DNA of 64,000 bases from Pseudodesulfovibrio tunisiensis (GTDB lineage: Bacteria > Desulfobacterota > Desulfovibrionia > Desulfovibrionales > Desulfovibrionaceae): contig NZ_CP094380.1 in assembly GCF_022809775.1 (NCBI RefSeq), positions 992,001 to 1,056,000 of the forward strand, given 5' to 3'. Each line of letters begins with the position of its first letter. Positions within the stretch are counted from its first letter, which is position 1. Under the pieces are notes generated by a model. It searched no databases, was not told where the DNA came from, and saw only the letters and a list, made by a program, of their open reading frames with translations. A program made the translations under genes and the position numbers. This document shows positions 1-7,792 of the stretch, piece by piece.

Positions 1-90
1 CGCTGTCCCAAGGCCTTTGACAAATGCCGCGAACGCAGACCTGCACTGCGGGAAATGGGAAACCGCAGCGTGGCCTGCTGGCTGTACTGA
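1..90 (+). CDS. Oligopeptide/dipeptide ABC transporter ATP-binding protein, C-terminal fragment
   Basis: The first 29 codons up to the TGA at 88-90 read as the tail of an Opp/Dpp-type ABC ATPase. The Cys-Pro near the start, a second Cys after about six residues, a Pro-Ala-Leu stretch and the final VACWLY match the C-terminal oligopeptide/dipeptide (oligo_HPY) extension of this family, where two Cys and a VACH/W-type ending are usual. The ATPase core lies outside the window, so whether this is the D-type or F-type subunit cannot be decided. Known role of the family: it powers peptide uptake across the inner membrane. Confidence 0.7.
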   Translation, partial: RCPKAFDKCRERRPALREMGNRSVACWLY

Positions 91-220
91 CCCGGCCGCA
101 TCTGTTATTGCCGAACAGGTCCGCAACTGTGGCTGTACCGCAAACAGATTTCCTGCGACAGTATCTCATCCTCAAGGGGGCATTGGCAATCGCCAAACGA
201 CTTACCCATTGAGATATCAG

Positions 221-253
221 TATAATTTATTAAAGTTAAAGTTTAACTTTAAT
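221..253 (+). promoter_or_regulatory. Consensus -10 box abutting a perfect 25-base palindrome (putative operator)
   Basis: A perfect TATAAT lies at 221-226. Two bases later a palindrome runs 229-253, with arms of 12 bases (ATTAAAGTTAAA and its exact complement TTTAACTTTAAT) around a central G. The palindrome covers the expected transcription start and lies 24 bases before the HD-domain gene, a layout typical of a repressor operator. No good -35 box is seen at 198-204. The rest of the gap (91-220) shows no terminator or gene that I can support. The cognate regulator is unknown. Confidence 0.55.
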
Positions 254-277
254 ATTTGAAACGACAAGGAGCTTGCC

Positions 278-841
278 ATGATTTCCCGTGATGAAGCCTA
301 TGCACTGCTGAAGAAACACAACTCCGAACGGAGCCTCATCAACCACGCTCTGGAATCCGAAGCCGTCATGCGCGGTCTGGCCGCCAAGCTGGGGAAGGAC
401 GAGGAACTTTGGGGCATCACCGGCCTGCTGCACGATCTGGATTACGCCAAGACCAAATCCGAGCCAGAACGCCACGGACTGGACACTGCGGACATGCTGG
501 AAGCCCAGCTCCCGGCGGAAGCATTGGATGCAATCCGCCGCCATGCCTGCGAAATGAACGGCGCGGAAGCCCCGGAAACCGATTTCGACTACGCCCTGCG
601 ATGTGGTGAAACCGTGACGGGCATGGTCCATGCCGGAGCATTGGTCCGCCCCACCAGGATTGATGGAATGAAGCCCAAAAGCCTGAAAAAGAAGATGAAG
701 GACAAGGCCTTCGCCGCCAGCGTCAACCGCGACTGCATCCGCGAATGCGACAGGATCGGTCTGGAACTGGGTGATTTCCTTCAGATCGCCATCACGTCCA
801 TCACGGCCATAGCCCCGGAAGTGGGTCTGGCTGCGGAATAG
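278..841 (+). CDS. HD-domain (HDIG-type) putative metal-dependent phosphohydrolase
   Basis: 187 residues. The HD metal-binding signature is visible: His23, His52-Asp53 (LLHDLDY) and His89 (RRHA). Family members are cytoplasmic metal-dependent phosphohydrolases; the substrate here is unknown. In close relatives the last metal ligand is an Asp in a (V)DELTG-like motif; here the segment reads CGETVTG, so Glu replaces Asp. The Lys-rich stretch KSLKKKMKDKAFAA near residue 145 is typical of this subgroup. AAGGAG lies 7 bases before the ATG. It is the first gene behind the palindrome at 229-253 and is followed after 27 bases by a LysE exporter, so the two probably share a transcript. Confidence 0.8.
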   Translation: MISRDEAYALLKKHNSERSLINHALESEAVMRGLAAKLGKDEELWGITGLLHDLDYAKTKSEPERHGLDTADMLEAQLPAEALDAIRRHACEMNGAEAPETDFDYALRCGETVTGMVHAGALVRPTRIDGMKPKSLKKKMKDKAFAASVNRDCIRECDRIGLELGDFLQIAITSITAIAPEVGLAAE

Positions 842-868
842 CCGCAAGCTTTCAGGAAGGCCGTTCCC

Positions 869-1483
869 ATGACGCCCCACAGCACATTGGCTCTGGCACT
901 GGCGACCATGCTCTTCGCCCTGATCCCCGGTCCGGGAGTTGCGGCCATGGTGACCCAATCCCTGACGCGTGGATTCTCCACCGCCGCGCTGTGGGCCGTG
1001 GGAATGGCCCTGGGAGACCTTGTCTACCTGCTCACCGCCATTTTCGGGCTGGGCTGGATGGCCGAACAGTTCGGCAGCGGCTTTCTCGCCCTGAAATACG
1101 CTGGCGCGGCCTATCTGATCCATCTGGGAGTCCGGCACTGGACTTCGCGCCCTCTCGAAATTGCCGAGAACGCGATTCAGCCCCGGACCGGAAGACTCCG
1201 CTCGCTGGCCGCAGGGCTGAGCATATCCCTGAGCAATCCCAAGGTGATTGCCTTCTATTGCGGCTTCCTCCCCGGCTTCATGGACCTGAAAACCCTGACG
1301 CCGACCGATGTACTCATCGCGGCATGCACGGTCATCAGCTCCATTGTCTCGGTACTGCTTTGCTACGCATGGCTCGCGTCCAAGGGAAGAAGTCTGCTCC
1401 GTTCCACAAGGGCATGGAAGATTCTCAACAGGTCGGCAGGCGCAGTCATGATAGGCGCAGGCATAGCCGTGGCCAGCGACTAG
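869..1483 (+). CDS. LysE/RhtB family amino-acid exporter
   Basis: 204 residues with about six hydrophobic segments, the usual size and topology of LysE/RhtB exporters. The conserved PGPG motif lies at about residues 20-24 in the first membrane segment, and the loop SLSNPKVIAFY (about 113-123) is the family's second signature. Known members export basic, homoserine/threonine or other amino acids from the cytoplasm; the substrate cannot be assigned from sequence. An AGGAAGG ribosome site precedes the ATG. It follows the HD-domain gene in the same direction, and any regulator acting at the upstream palindrome would control both. Confidence 0.88.
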   Translation: MTPHSTLALALATMLFALIPGPGVAAMVTQSLTRGFSTAALWAVGMALGDLVYLLTAIFGLGWMAEQFGSGFLALKYAGAAYLIHLGVRHWTSRPLEIAENAIQPRTGRLRSLAAGLSISLSNPKVIAFYCGFLPGFMDLKTLTPTDVLIAACTVISSIVSVLLCYAWLASKGRSLLRSTRAWKILNRSAGAVMIGAGIAVASD

Positions 1484-1594
1484 ACGATCGTCAGGTTCGA
1501 TTGCGCCGCCTTTATCCGGTTGCACGATCCCCGCAAGTGTATTACGCATCTGTCTTCATCACCAGAAACTCCAATCATCAGTGAAGAGACAGGC

Positions 1595-2369
1595 TTGACC
1601 AATCTTTCCGTGCCGTTCGCCAAAGGGGATTCCCGCATCCACGCACTGGACCCGCGTACCCGGCTTGCCGGAGTCAGTGCTGCTCTCCATACCTGCGGCG
1701 CTTGCCCAGACAATGGAAACCGCATGCGCGGCCCTCGGCATCGGCACGCTGCTCACCCTGCTGGCCGGACTGTCTCTTTCCCGGGTCGGCAAACGCCTGC
1801 TTGCAATCAACGCATTCGTTCTGTTTCTCTGGCTTTTCCTGCCCTTTTCCCTTCCCGGGCACACTGTCTGGTCGTTCGGTCCCCTGCATGCGACTGTCCC
1901 GGGCTTCCGGCTCGCATTGCTCCTGACCATCAAGACCAATGCCATCTCCCTGATGCTCATGCCGCTGCTCGGCACCATTCCCGTTCAAACGCTGGGGCCG
2001 GCCATGCAGAAGATGGGCGTTCCCCCGAAGCTCTGCCATCTGCTCCTGTTCACCTATCGCTACATCTTCGTGATTCACCACGAATACCGAACCATGCGCC
2101 GCGCCATGCGTGCCCGGGGCTTCCATCCCCGAACCGACATGCACACCTATCGTTCCTTTGCTTGGCTGGCCGGAATGCTTCTGGTCAAGAGCTGGGACAG
2201 GGCCGAACGCGTAAACAACGCCATGCGCTGCCGGGGATTCAAGGGAAAGTTCCATTCCCTTGCCGAATTTGCCTTTTGCCGCATGGATCACGCGTTCGGA
2301 ATGCTGTTCGCCCTGTTTTCCGGCGCAATGATCATCATGGAAATCTTTTACCGGGGACTTGCAGGATGA
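1595..2369 (+). pseudogene. cbiQ: ECF transporter T component CbiQ, interrupted by a frame change
   Basis: The product is split over two frames. Codons from TTG 1595 give MTNLSVPFAKGDS...HALDPRTRLAGVSAA, the standard CbiQ N-terminus. From about 1683 the protein continues one base out of phase with SIPAALAQ and the full membrane core, including the Arg-rich coupling segments MRARGF and MRCRGF, to the TGA at 2367-2369. The switch falls at 1670-1690 and is equivalent to one extra base (or two missing). The remainder is intact, about 257 residues in all, normal for the family. GAAGAG at 1583-1588 is the ribosome site and could be masked by a hairpin (1550-1562 with 1581-1592). CbiQ is the membrane scaffold of cobalt/nickel ECF importers. 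No cbiM/cbiN lies beside it. Sequence error or true inactivation are both possible. Confidence 0.75.
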
Positions 2370-3079
2370 GCGCACTCATCAAACTGACCAACGTGACCTA
2401 CGCCTATCCGGGCAGGGGCAATGCCCTGAACGGCCTTGATTTTCACCTGCATGCCGGAGACAAGCTGGGACTCATGGGGCCGAACGGTGCCGGCAAGACA
2501 ACCATGCTGCACATACTCATGGGCCTGATCGCGCCGCAATCCGGCGAAGTGGAACTGTTTGGCAAAAGGATGGAAACATCCAAGGATTTCGATGAAGTCC
2601 GGCTTCGCATCGGCTTTCTGTTTCAACATACGGATGATCAACTATTCTGCCCCACCGTGCTGGACGACGTGGCATTCGGCCCCCTGAATCAGGGGCTTTC
2701 CCGAACCAAGGCCAGGGAACGCGCTCTTGAAGCGCTTGCCACCGTGGGCATGGAAGGATTCGAGGATCACGTGCCCTACCGCCTGTCCGGCGGAGAAAAA
2801 CGGCTGGTCGCACTTGCCACCCTGCTTTCCATGCGCCCGGAAGTGCTGATTCTGGACGAACCCACCACCGGGCTGTCCCCGGACGCCAAGGACCGTCTTG
2901 TTTCCATCCTGAATTCACTGGCTCTGCCCAGACTCGTGGTGTCCCACAACCCGGATTTTCTGGGGGCCACCACAAACACGATTCTGGCCATGCAGAACGG
3001 CAAGGTCCGGCCCGGCACCATGAAGCCGCATACGCATGTCCATGTGCACGCCGAAGGCGATGTGCCGCATCAGCACTGA
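2366..3079 (+). CDS. cbiO: ECF transporter ATPase CbiO (cobalt/nickel type)
   Basis: 237 residues. Walker A GPNGAGKTT (about 35-43), Q-loop FQHTDDQLF, signature LSGGEK and Walker B VLILDEP are all intact, with a switch His in VVSHN. The C-terminus is His-rich (HTHVHVHAEGDVPHQH), a feature common in nickel/cobalt handling proteins. It starts inside the cbiQ stop codon (ATGA), so translation is probably coupled to cbiQ. It supplies ATP hydrolysis for the ECF importer; substrate assignment to Co or Ni rests on the His tail and on similarity to CbiO. The substrate-binding subunit CbiM is not in this window. Confidence 0.88.
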   Translation: MSALIKLTNVTYAYPGRGNALNGLDFHLHAGDKLGLMGPNGAGKTTMLHILMGLIAPQSGEVELFGKRMETSKDFDEVRLRIGFLFQHTDDQLFCPTVLDDVAFGPLNQGLSRTKARERALEALATVGMEGFEDHVPYRLSGGEKRLVALATLLSMRPEVLILDEPTTGLSPDAKDRLVSILNSLALPRLVVSHNPDFLGATTNTILAMQNGKVRPGTMKPHTHVHVHAEGDVPHQH

Positions 3080-3127
3080 AAAAAACACCGATCTTTCGCA
3101 CTGAACGCACTTTTTTGCAGACACGGC

Positions 3128-3155
3128 TTGGCATTTGCCGAATAATGCCTATTGT
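3128..3155 (+). promoter_or_regulatory. Sigma70-type promoter upstream of the MATE gene
   Basis: TTGGCA (3128-3133) and TATTGT (3150-3155) are separated by 16 bases and lie about 46 bases before the chosen ATG of the MATE gene. There is no convincing terminator between cbiO and this promoter, so read-through from cbiO is also possible. Confidence 0.4.
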
Positions 3156-3201
3156 CTTCCGGCGCGGTCGACTTCATGCCCACGCTGAAACACTATTTTT
3201 C

Positions 3202-4593
3202 ATGTCCAACGATTTCAACGAACTAGACATGTCCCGGTCCCCATACCGCACCATCTGGCGCCTTGCCTGGCCCCAGGTGCTCATGATGGGATTCCATTTT
3301 CTCATCGGCATGGCCGACGTGTGGGTGGCCGGACAGATAGACCGCGATGTGCAGGCCTCACTGGGGATCATCACGCAATCCCTCATCTTTCTGCTCGTGG
3401 TGGCCATGGCCGTTGCCAACGGTTCCATCGCCGCCATCAGCCAATCCATGGGCGCCGGACTGCACAAACGCGTGATGCGCTACGTGGGCCTGTGTCTGCA
3501 ACTGGCCGTGGTCATGGGCGGCGTGTTCGTGCTCATTGGCCTGCCCATGAAGAACGTCTTCGTGACCGCTCTTCAGGTCCCGGACCAGATCAGACCCATC
3601 ACCGAGTACTTTCTCACGGTATATCTGCTGGTTCTGCCACCGTATTACGTGCTGATCATCACCAACGCGATCTTCCGGGCGCGCAAGGAGGTCATGTATC
3701 CCCTGTATTCCATGATAACGGTCACCACGGTCAACGCGGTGCTGGACATCGGCCTCGGTCTCGGCTGGTGGGGATTTCCGGAAATCGGATTCAAGGGACT
3801 GGCATGGGCGACCTTCGGCTCCATCTGCGGCGGCGCGGCCATGAATGTTCTGATCCTGCTGCGCAAGAAGGTGCTCTGCGCCGGATGTTTCGCGCCATGG
3901 CGCTGGACGAAACGGGCATTGCCCTATCTGGCAAAAGTGGCATGGCCGTCCGGCCTGATGCAGGTGGTCTGGCACTCCGGATACATGGTGCTGTATGCGA
4001 TCACCGCGAGCCTGCCACTTGGCGACAACGTCAATGCTCTGGCGGGCATGGCCATCGGTCTGCGCATCGAATCCGCCATGTTCCTGCCCGCATTCGCCTT
4101 CAACATGACCGCGAGCATCATCATCGGCCATTACCTCGGCGCAAGAAAGCCTCTGGAAGCCAAGATGTTCGGCTTCCGCATCCTCGGCATCGGACTGACG
4201 TCCATTTCCCTGCTCACACTGGCCGTGTGGCAGATTGTCACGCCATGGGTCGGCCTGCTCACTCCGGATGCGGTCGTGGCTGCCGAGGCCGTGGAGTATC
4301 TCAAATGGAACATGATGGCGATTCCGTTCACCCTGACCGGCATGATCGTGGCGGGCGCATTCAACGGCGCTGGCGCCACGCTGTACAACATGGTACTCAT
4401 GGGAACCGCTGTCTGGTGCATCCGCCTGCCGCTGGCATGGATTCTCGGGCATGAGATAATGCAGGACGCCTCGGGCATCTGGATAGCCATGTTCTGCTCG
4501 CAAATCGTTCAAGCCCTGCTGCTCATGTACTTCTATACATTCAGAAACTGGCAGCGTTTTGCCATGATCAAAACCAGAAACAACAAGGACTGA
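3202..4593 (+). CDS. MATE family multidrug/metabolite efflux protein
   Basis: 463 residues with about twelve hydrophobic segments in the two-fold repeat typical of MATE exporters (Na+ or H+ antiport of cationic drugs or metabolites). The start at 3202 (MSNDFNELDMSRSP) leaves a short hydrophilic leader before WRLAWPQVLMM, the usual first segment. An in-frame ATG at 3115 would add 29 residues but would lie before the likely promoter, so I did not use it. The ribosome site is weak for either choice. The DUF2156 gene follows after 4 bases, so they are probably co-transcribed. The substrate is unknown. Confidence 0.85.
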   Translation: MSNDFNELDMSRSPYRTIWRLAWPQVLMMGFHFLIGMADVWVAGQIDRDVQASLGIITQSLIFLLVVAMAVANGSIAAISQSMGAGLHKRVMRYVGLCLQLAVVMGGVFVLIGLPMKNVFVTALQVPDQIRPITEYFLTVYLLVLPPYYVLIITNAIFRARKEVMYPLYSMITVTTVNAVLDIGLGLGWWGFPEIGFKGLAWATFGSICGGAAMNVLILLRKKVLCAGCFAPWRWTKRALPYLAKVAWPSGLMQVVWHSGYMVLYAITASLPLGDNVNALAGMAIGLRIESAMFLPAFAFNMTASIIIGHYLGARKPLEAKMFGFRILGIGLTSISLLTLAVWQIVTPWVGLLTPDAVVAAEAVEYLKWNMMAIPFTLTGMIVAGAFNGAGATLYNMVLMGTAVWCIRLPLAWILGHEIMQDASGIWIAMFCSQIVQALLLMYFYTFRNWQRFAMIKTRNNKD

Positions 4594-4597
4594 TGGC

Positions 4598-5482
4598 ATG
4601 TCCCTGACTTTTGAACCGCTTTCACTGGACCGACAGGAAGAATATCGCGCCGCGCTGAACGGCTGTCCCCAGCTCGTCACCTCGGACTTCGCGCTGGCCA
4701 ACATCTGGGGCTGGGCCGAATACTACAAGCTGGAATGGGCCTTTCACAAGGGACTGGTCTTCATTCGCCAGAACTATCCGACTCCCGCATACTGGGCGCC
4801 CGTGGGAGCGTGGGACGATTACGACTGGACCGACTGCAAGGCCATGCTCGATGCAGCCAGCTTCACACGGGTACCCGAGCATCTGGCCGGACTGTGGGCA
4901 AAGGCGTTCGGGCCGCGCATGGAAATCACGGAAAACCGCGACCATTGGGACTACGTATATTCCGTGGAGGAGATGGTTGCGCTCAAGGGCAACAAATTCC
5001 ACAAGAAAAAGAACCTGCTCAACCAGTTCAAAAAGAAATACGACTACCAGTACGAGCCCATGGGACCGGAGTGCGTCGAGGAAGTTCTGGAAATGCAGGA
5101 CGAATGGTACAAATGGTACGAGGAGCACAATCCGTCCGAAGCACTCAAGGCGGAGAACCGGGCCATCACCCGCGTGCTGCACAACTTCGACCAGATCGAC
5201 AACCTGACCGGAGCCACCCTGCGCATCGATGGCAAGGTCATCGCCTATACCGTGGCCGAACCGCTTTGCGGCGACACCATGGTCATCCATTTCGAAAAGG
5301 GCGACGTGCGCTTCAAGGGCGTGTACCAGGCCATCAACCAGATGTTTCTGGAAAACGAGGCAGGCAAGCATGCCTATGTCAACCGGGAGCAGGACCTTGG
5401 AGACGAGGGTCTGCGCAAGGCCAAGCTTTCGTACAATCCCGTCTTCTTCCTGAAAAAATTCGAAGCCGAAATCCTCAGTTGA
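4598..5482 (+). CDS. DUF2156 / LPG-synthase C-terminal-like GNAT-fold protein
   Basis: 294 residues. The layout matches stand-alone DUF2156 proteins, which share the GNAT-like aminoacyl-transferase fold of the cytosolic domain of phosphatidylglycerol lysyltransferase (MprF) but lack its membrane part. Visible landmarks are the N-terminal TSDFALANIWGW, a Lys-rich stretch KGNKFHKKKNLLNQFKKKY around residues 130-150, the IAYTVAEPL strand and NREQDLGDEGLRKAKLSYNP near the C-terminus, all characteristic of the family. The acceptor (lipid or other) is unknown. It is 4 bases from the MATE gene and is closed by a strong terminator at 5505-5543. Confidence 0.75.
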   Translation: MSLTFEPLSLDRQEEYRAALNGCPQLVTSDFALANIWGWAEYYKLEWAFHKGLVFIRQNYPTPAYWAPVGAWDDYDWTDCKAMLDAASFTRVPEHLAGLWAKAFGPRMEITENRDHWDYVYSVEEMVALKGNKFHKKKNLLNQFKKKYDYQYEPMGPECVEEVLEMQDEWYKWYEEHNPSEALKAENRAITRVLHNFDQIDNLTGATLRIDGKVIAYTVAEPLCGDTMVIHFEKGDVRFKGVYQAINQMFLENEAGKHAYVNREQDLGDEGLRKAKLSYNPVFFLKKFEAEILS

Positions 5483-5504
5483 CTCCATGGATTCGCCGAT
5501 ACGC

Positions 5505-5543
5505 GCCCGGCCATGCCCCAAGCGGCATGAGCCGGGCTTTTTT
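5505..5543 (+). terminator. Rho-independent terminator after the DUF2156 gene
   Basis: A long G+C-rich stem (GCCCGGCCATGCC against GGCATGAGCCGGGC, one bulged A) with a short loop is followed by six Ts at 5538-5543. Confidence 0.9.
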
Positions 5544-5636
5544 CATGCCGTGATCATGCCGTGACCGTTCCTTGACAAAAACGATCTTGCACAAGTACTT
5601 ATGCAATGATCGAAAACCGCAAACAGGACGGTCGCC

Positions 5637-6413
5637 ATGATCCCGAAAGAATTCCACTTCATCTTCGGCCTCAAGGAACAGACAGCGCCACTGCACATGG
5701 TCCACGCCCTGGCAGTCAAGTCCTGCATTGCGGTCAACCGCCCCGATTCGGTCGTGTTTCACCATCATTTCGAGCCATACGGGCCGTGGTGGGACTGGAT
5801 CAGGCCGCATCTCACATTGGAAAAGGCCCGTCCGCCAAGGGAAATCGCAGGAATGCCCATATCCAGCTACGCGCATCAGGCCGACGTGCTCCGGCTGGAA
5901 ATCCTCATGGCGAACGGCGGCGTGTACGCGGACATGGACACCCTGTTCGTGCACCCCATGCCGGACGAATTGTACACTCACCCGTTCGTCATGGCCCCGC
6001 AGGGACACGAAGGGTTGTGCAACGCCCTGATGATGGCGGAAAAGGGCAGCCGATTTGCCGCGGCATGGCTCAAGGATCACGTCCACTGCTTTCAGGGCGG
6101 AGAGCCCGGCTCTCGCGAATGGGACAACCATTCCATCTTCTACCCGAGCCTGCTGGCAAGGAAAATGCCGGACGCCATCCACATCGAACCGCAGAAAAGC
6201 TTTTTCCACTTCCTGTACACGCGGGCCGGAATTGCCGCCATGTTCGACCGGAACGAACCTCTGGATTCCGACGTCTATTCCCTGCATCTCTGGGAAAACT
6301 GCTCGTGGAGCCGCATTCAGGGCCTTACGCCCGAGGTGCTCCGCTCCGAGGACACGACCTACAACCTGATTGCCCGTACATTCCTGCCGGAAAACGACCT
6401 TCCCGGACTTTGA
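5637..6413 (+). CDS. DXD-motif glycosyltransferase (Gly_transf_sug type)
   Basis: 258 residues. IPKEFHFIFG at the start and the block GGVYADMDT at about 95-103 are the hallmarks of the OCH1/A4GALT-like glycosyltransferases with a DXD sugar-nucleotide and metal site. These are retaining enzymes that add hexoses to glycans or glycolipids; donor and acceptor are not deducible here. There is no signal peptide or membrane segment, so it is cytoplasmic or peripheral. A consensus -35 box TTGACA is at 5572-5577, with only weak -10 candidates after it. The next gene, an AP-superfamily phosphodiesterase, follows after about 60 bases and may form a pair with it. Confidence 0.8.
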   Translation: MIPKEFHFIFGLKEQTAPLHMVHALAVKSCIAVNRPDSVVFHHHFEPYGPWWDWIRPHLTLEKARPPREIAGMPISSYAHQADVLRLEILMANGGVYADMDTLFVHPMPDELYTHPFVMAPQGHEGLCNALMMAEKGSRFAAAWLKDHVHCFQGGEPGSREWDNHSIFYPSLLARKMPDAIHIEPQKSFFHFLYTRAGIAAMFDRNEPLDSDVYSLHLWENCSWSRIQGLTPEVLRSEDTTYNLIARTFLPENDLPGL

Positions 6414-6475
6414 CATCGCCGCGCCTATGACGCACCATGTCCGGTCGTGATCATCGCAACCCGGACACAGCACGA

Positions 6476-7792
6476 ATGAGCATACTTCTCTCGTCCCATG
6501 CACCGCGAAACCGTCTCGTGGTGCTCGGCCTTGACGGCCTTCCCCTTGATCTGGCGCGTTCGCTCGGAACGCACCTGCCGAACATCGCGCGCATTGCCCG
6601 TGAAGCAACCCGGGTCCGGGCCGAACTTCCCGAGCTTTCGCCCGTGAACTGGACATCCCTTGCCACGGCCCGAGGTCCGGAAAGCCATTCCATCTACGGA
6701 TTTGCCAGCATGAATCCGCAAACCTACGAAGTTTCCGTTGCCGATGCCACGCAAGTAGCCTGTCCCACGATCTTCGACCGGCTCGGGCAGGCCGGATACG
6801 TGTCCCGAATCATCAACCTGCCCAATACCTATCCGGCGCAACCGCTGCGCGGCATGCTCATCTCCGGATTCGTGGCGCAGGACATGGACAAGGCCGCATA
6901 TCCCCCCTTTCTCGCGGAAAAACTGCGGGAAATGCATTACGAGCTGGAAGCGGACACCAACAGAGGCGCATCCGATCCCGCGTATCTCCTGAAGGGGCTG
7001 CGCCGTACACTGGCCTCGCGCATGAACGCCCTTGATCTGCTCTGGCCCGACCTTTCGTGGGATGTCTTCGTGCTGGTGCTCACGGAAACGGACCGACTCT
7101 TCCACTTTCTCATGGATGCGGTCCTGCACCCGGATCACCCTCACCACATCGACTGTCTGGCCTTTTTCGTGGAATGGGACGCAGCCATAGGCCGGATTCT
7201 GGAACGCTACGACGCTCTGGATGCCCCGAAACGGCTCATGGTCGTGGCGGACCACGGATTCACGGAACTCAAGACCGAAGTATGCCTCAACACATGGCTC
7301 AAGCATCAGGGCCTGCTCATGCTGAACCGTGAACCGGAAAACGAATGGGATGCATCGTGCATCGGGCCGGAAACACGCGCCTTTGCTCTGGACCCGGGCC
7401 GAATTTACATGCATACCTCTTCCCGGTTCGCTCGCGGACAGGTGCAGCCGGAACAGACGGCCGCTCTGACGCACCGCATCCGAGACGATCTCATGGCCCT
7501 GACCTGGAACGGCGAACAGGTCATGGAACAGGTGCACACGGCAGCGGAACTCTATCCCGAAGCCGAAGGCCCGGCGGTTCCCGACCTTGTGTGTCAGGCC
7601 CGCCCCGGCTTCGACCTCAAGGCCAAATTCGACCGAACCGAGGTGTTCGGCCATTTCGGCAGAACCGGCACGCATACGGTCAACGGCGCGATCTGGTTCG
7701 ACTCCCACGGAAGCCGCCCGGAACGCATGCGCGACACCGGAGCGGAAATCCTCAAACATTTCGACATAGCAGACAACAGCATATGCCCATAG
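6476..7792 (+). CDS. Alkaline phosphatase superfamily phosphodiesterase/nucleotide pyrophosphatase-like protein
   Basis: About 438 residues from ATG 6476; an earlier in-frame ATG at 6437 would add 13 polar residues. AP-superfamily metal sites are recognisable: the N-terminal VVLGLDGLP, the Thr nucleophile region SPVNWTSLATAR, a TETDR segment, VVADHGF, and a late His in GTHTVNG. Relatives cleave phosphodiester or phosphomonoester bonds with two metal ions. There is no signal peptide, so a cytoplasmic enzyme is inferred; the substrate is unknown. The 3' end overlaps the following helicase gene by 10 bases, implying translational coupling. Confidence 0.78.
   Translation: MSILLSSHAPRNRLVVLGLDGLPLDLARSLGTHLPNIARIAREATRVRAELPELSPVNWTSLATARGPESHSIYGFASMNPQTYEVSVADATQVACPTIFDRLGQAGYVSRIINLPNTYPAQPLRGMLISGFVAQDMDKAAYPPFLAEKLREMHYELEADTNRGASDPAYLLKGLRRTLASRMNALDLLWPDLSWDVFVLVLTETDRLFHFLMDAVLHPDHPHHIDCLAFFVEWDAAIGRILERYDALDAPKRLMVVADHGFTELKTEVCLNTWLKHQGLLMLNREPENEWDASCIGPETRAFALDPGRIYMHTSSRFARGQVQPEQTAALTHRIRDDLMALTWNGEQVMEQVHTAAELYPEAEGPAVPDLVCQARPGFDLKAKFDRTEVFGHFGRTGTHTVNGAIWFDSHGSRPERMRDTGAEILKHFDIADNSICP

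Noticed and set aside
1484..1594. Cobalamin or NiCo riboswitch ahead of cbiQ
   Set aside because: No B12-box-like core or four-way G-rich pattern; only a small hairpin at the ribosome site is visible.
1520..2365. Open frame through cbiQ continuing into cbiO as one long protein
   Set aside because: After residue about 50 the translation is Pro/Arg/His-rich with no membrane segments, whereas the other frame gives a clean CbiQ core.
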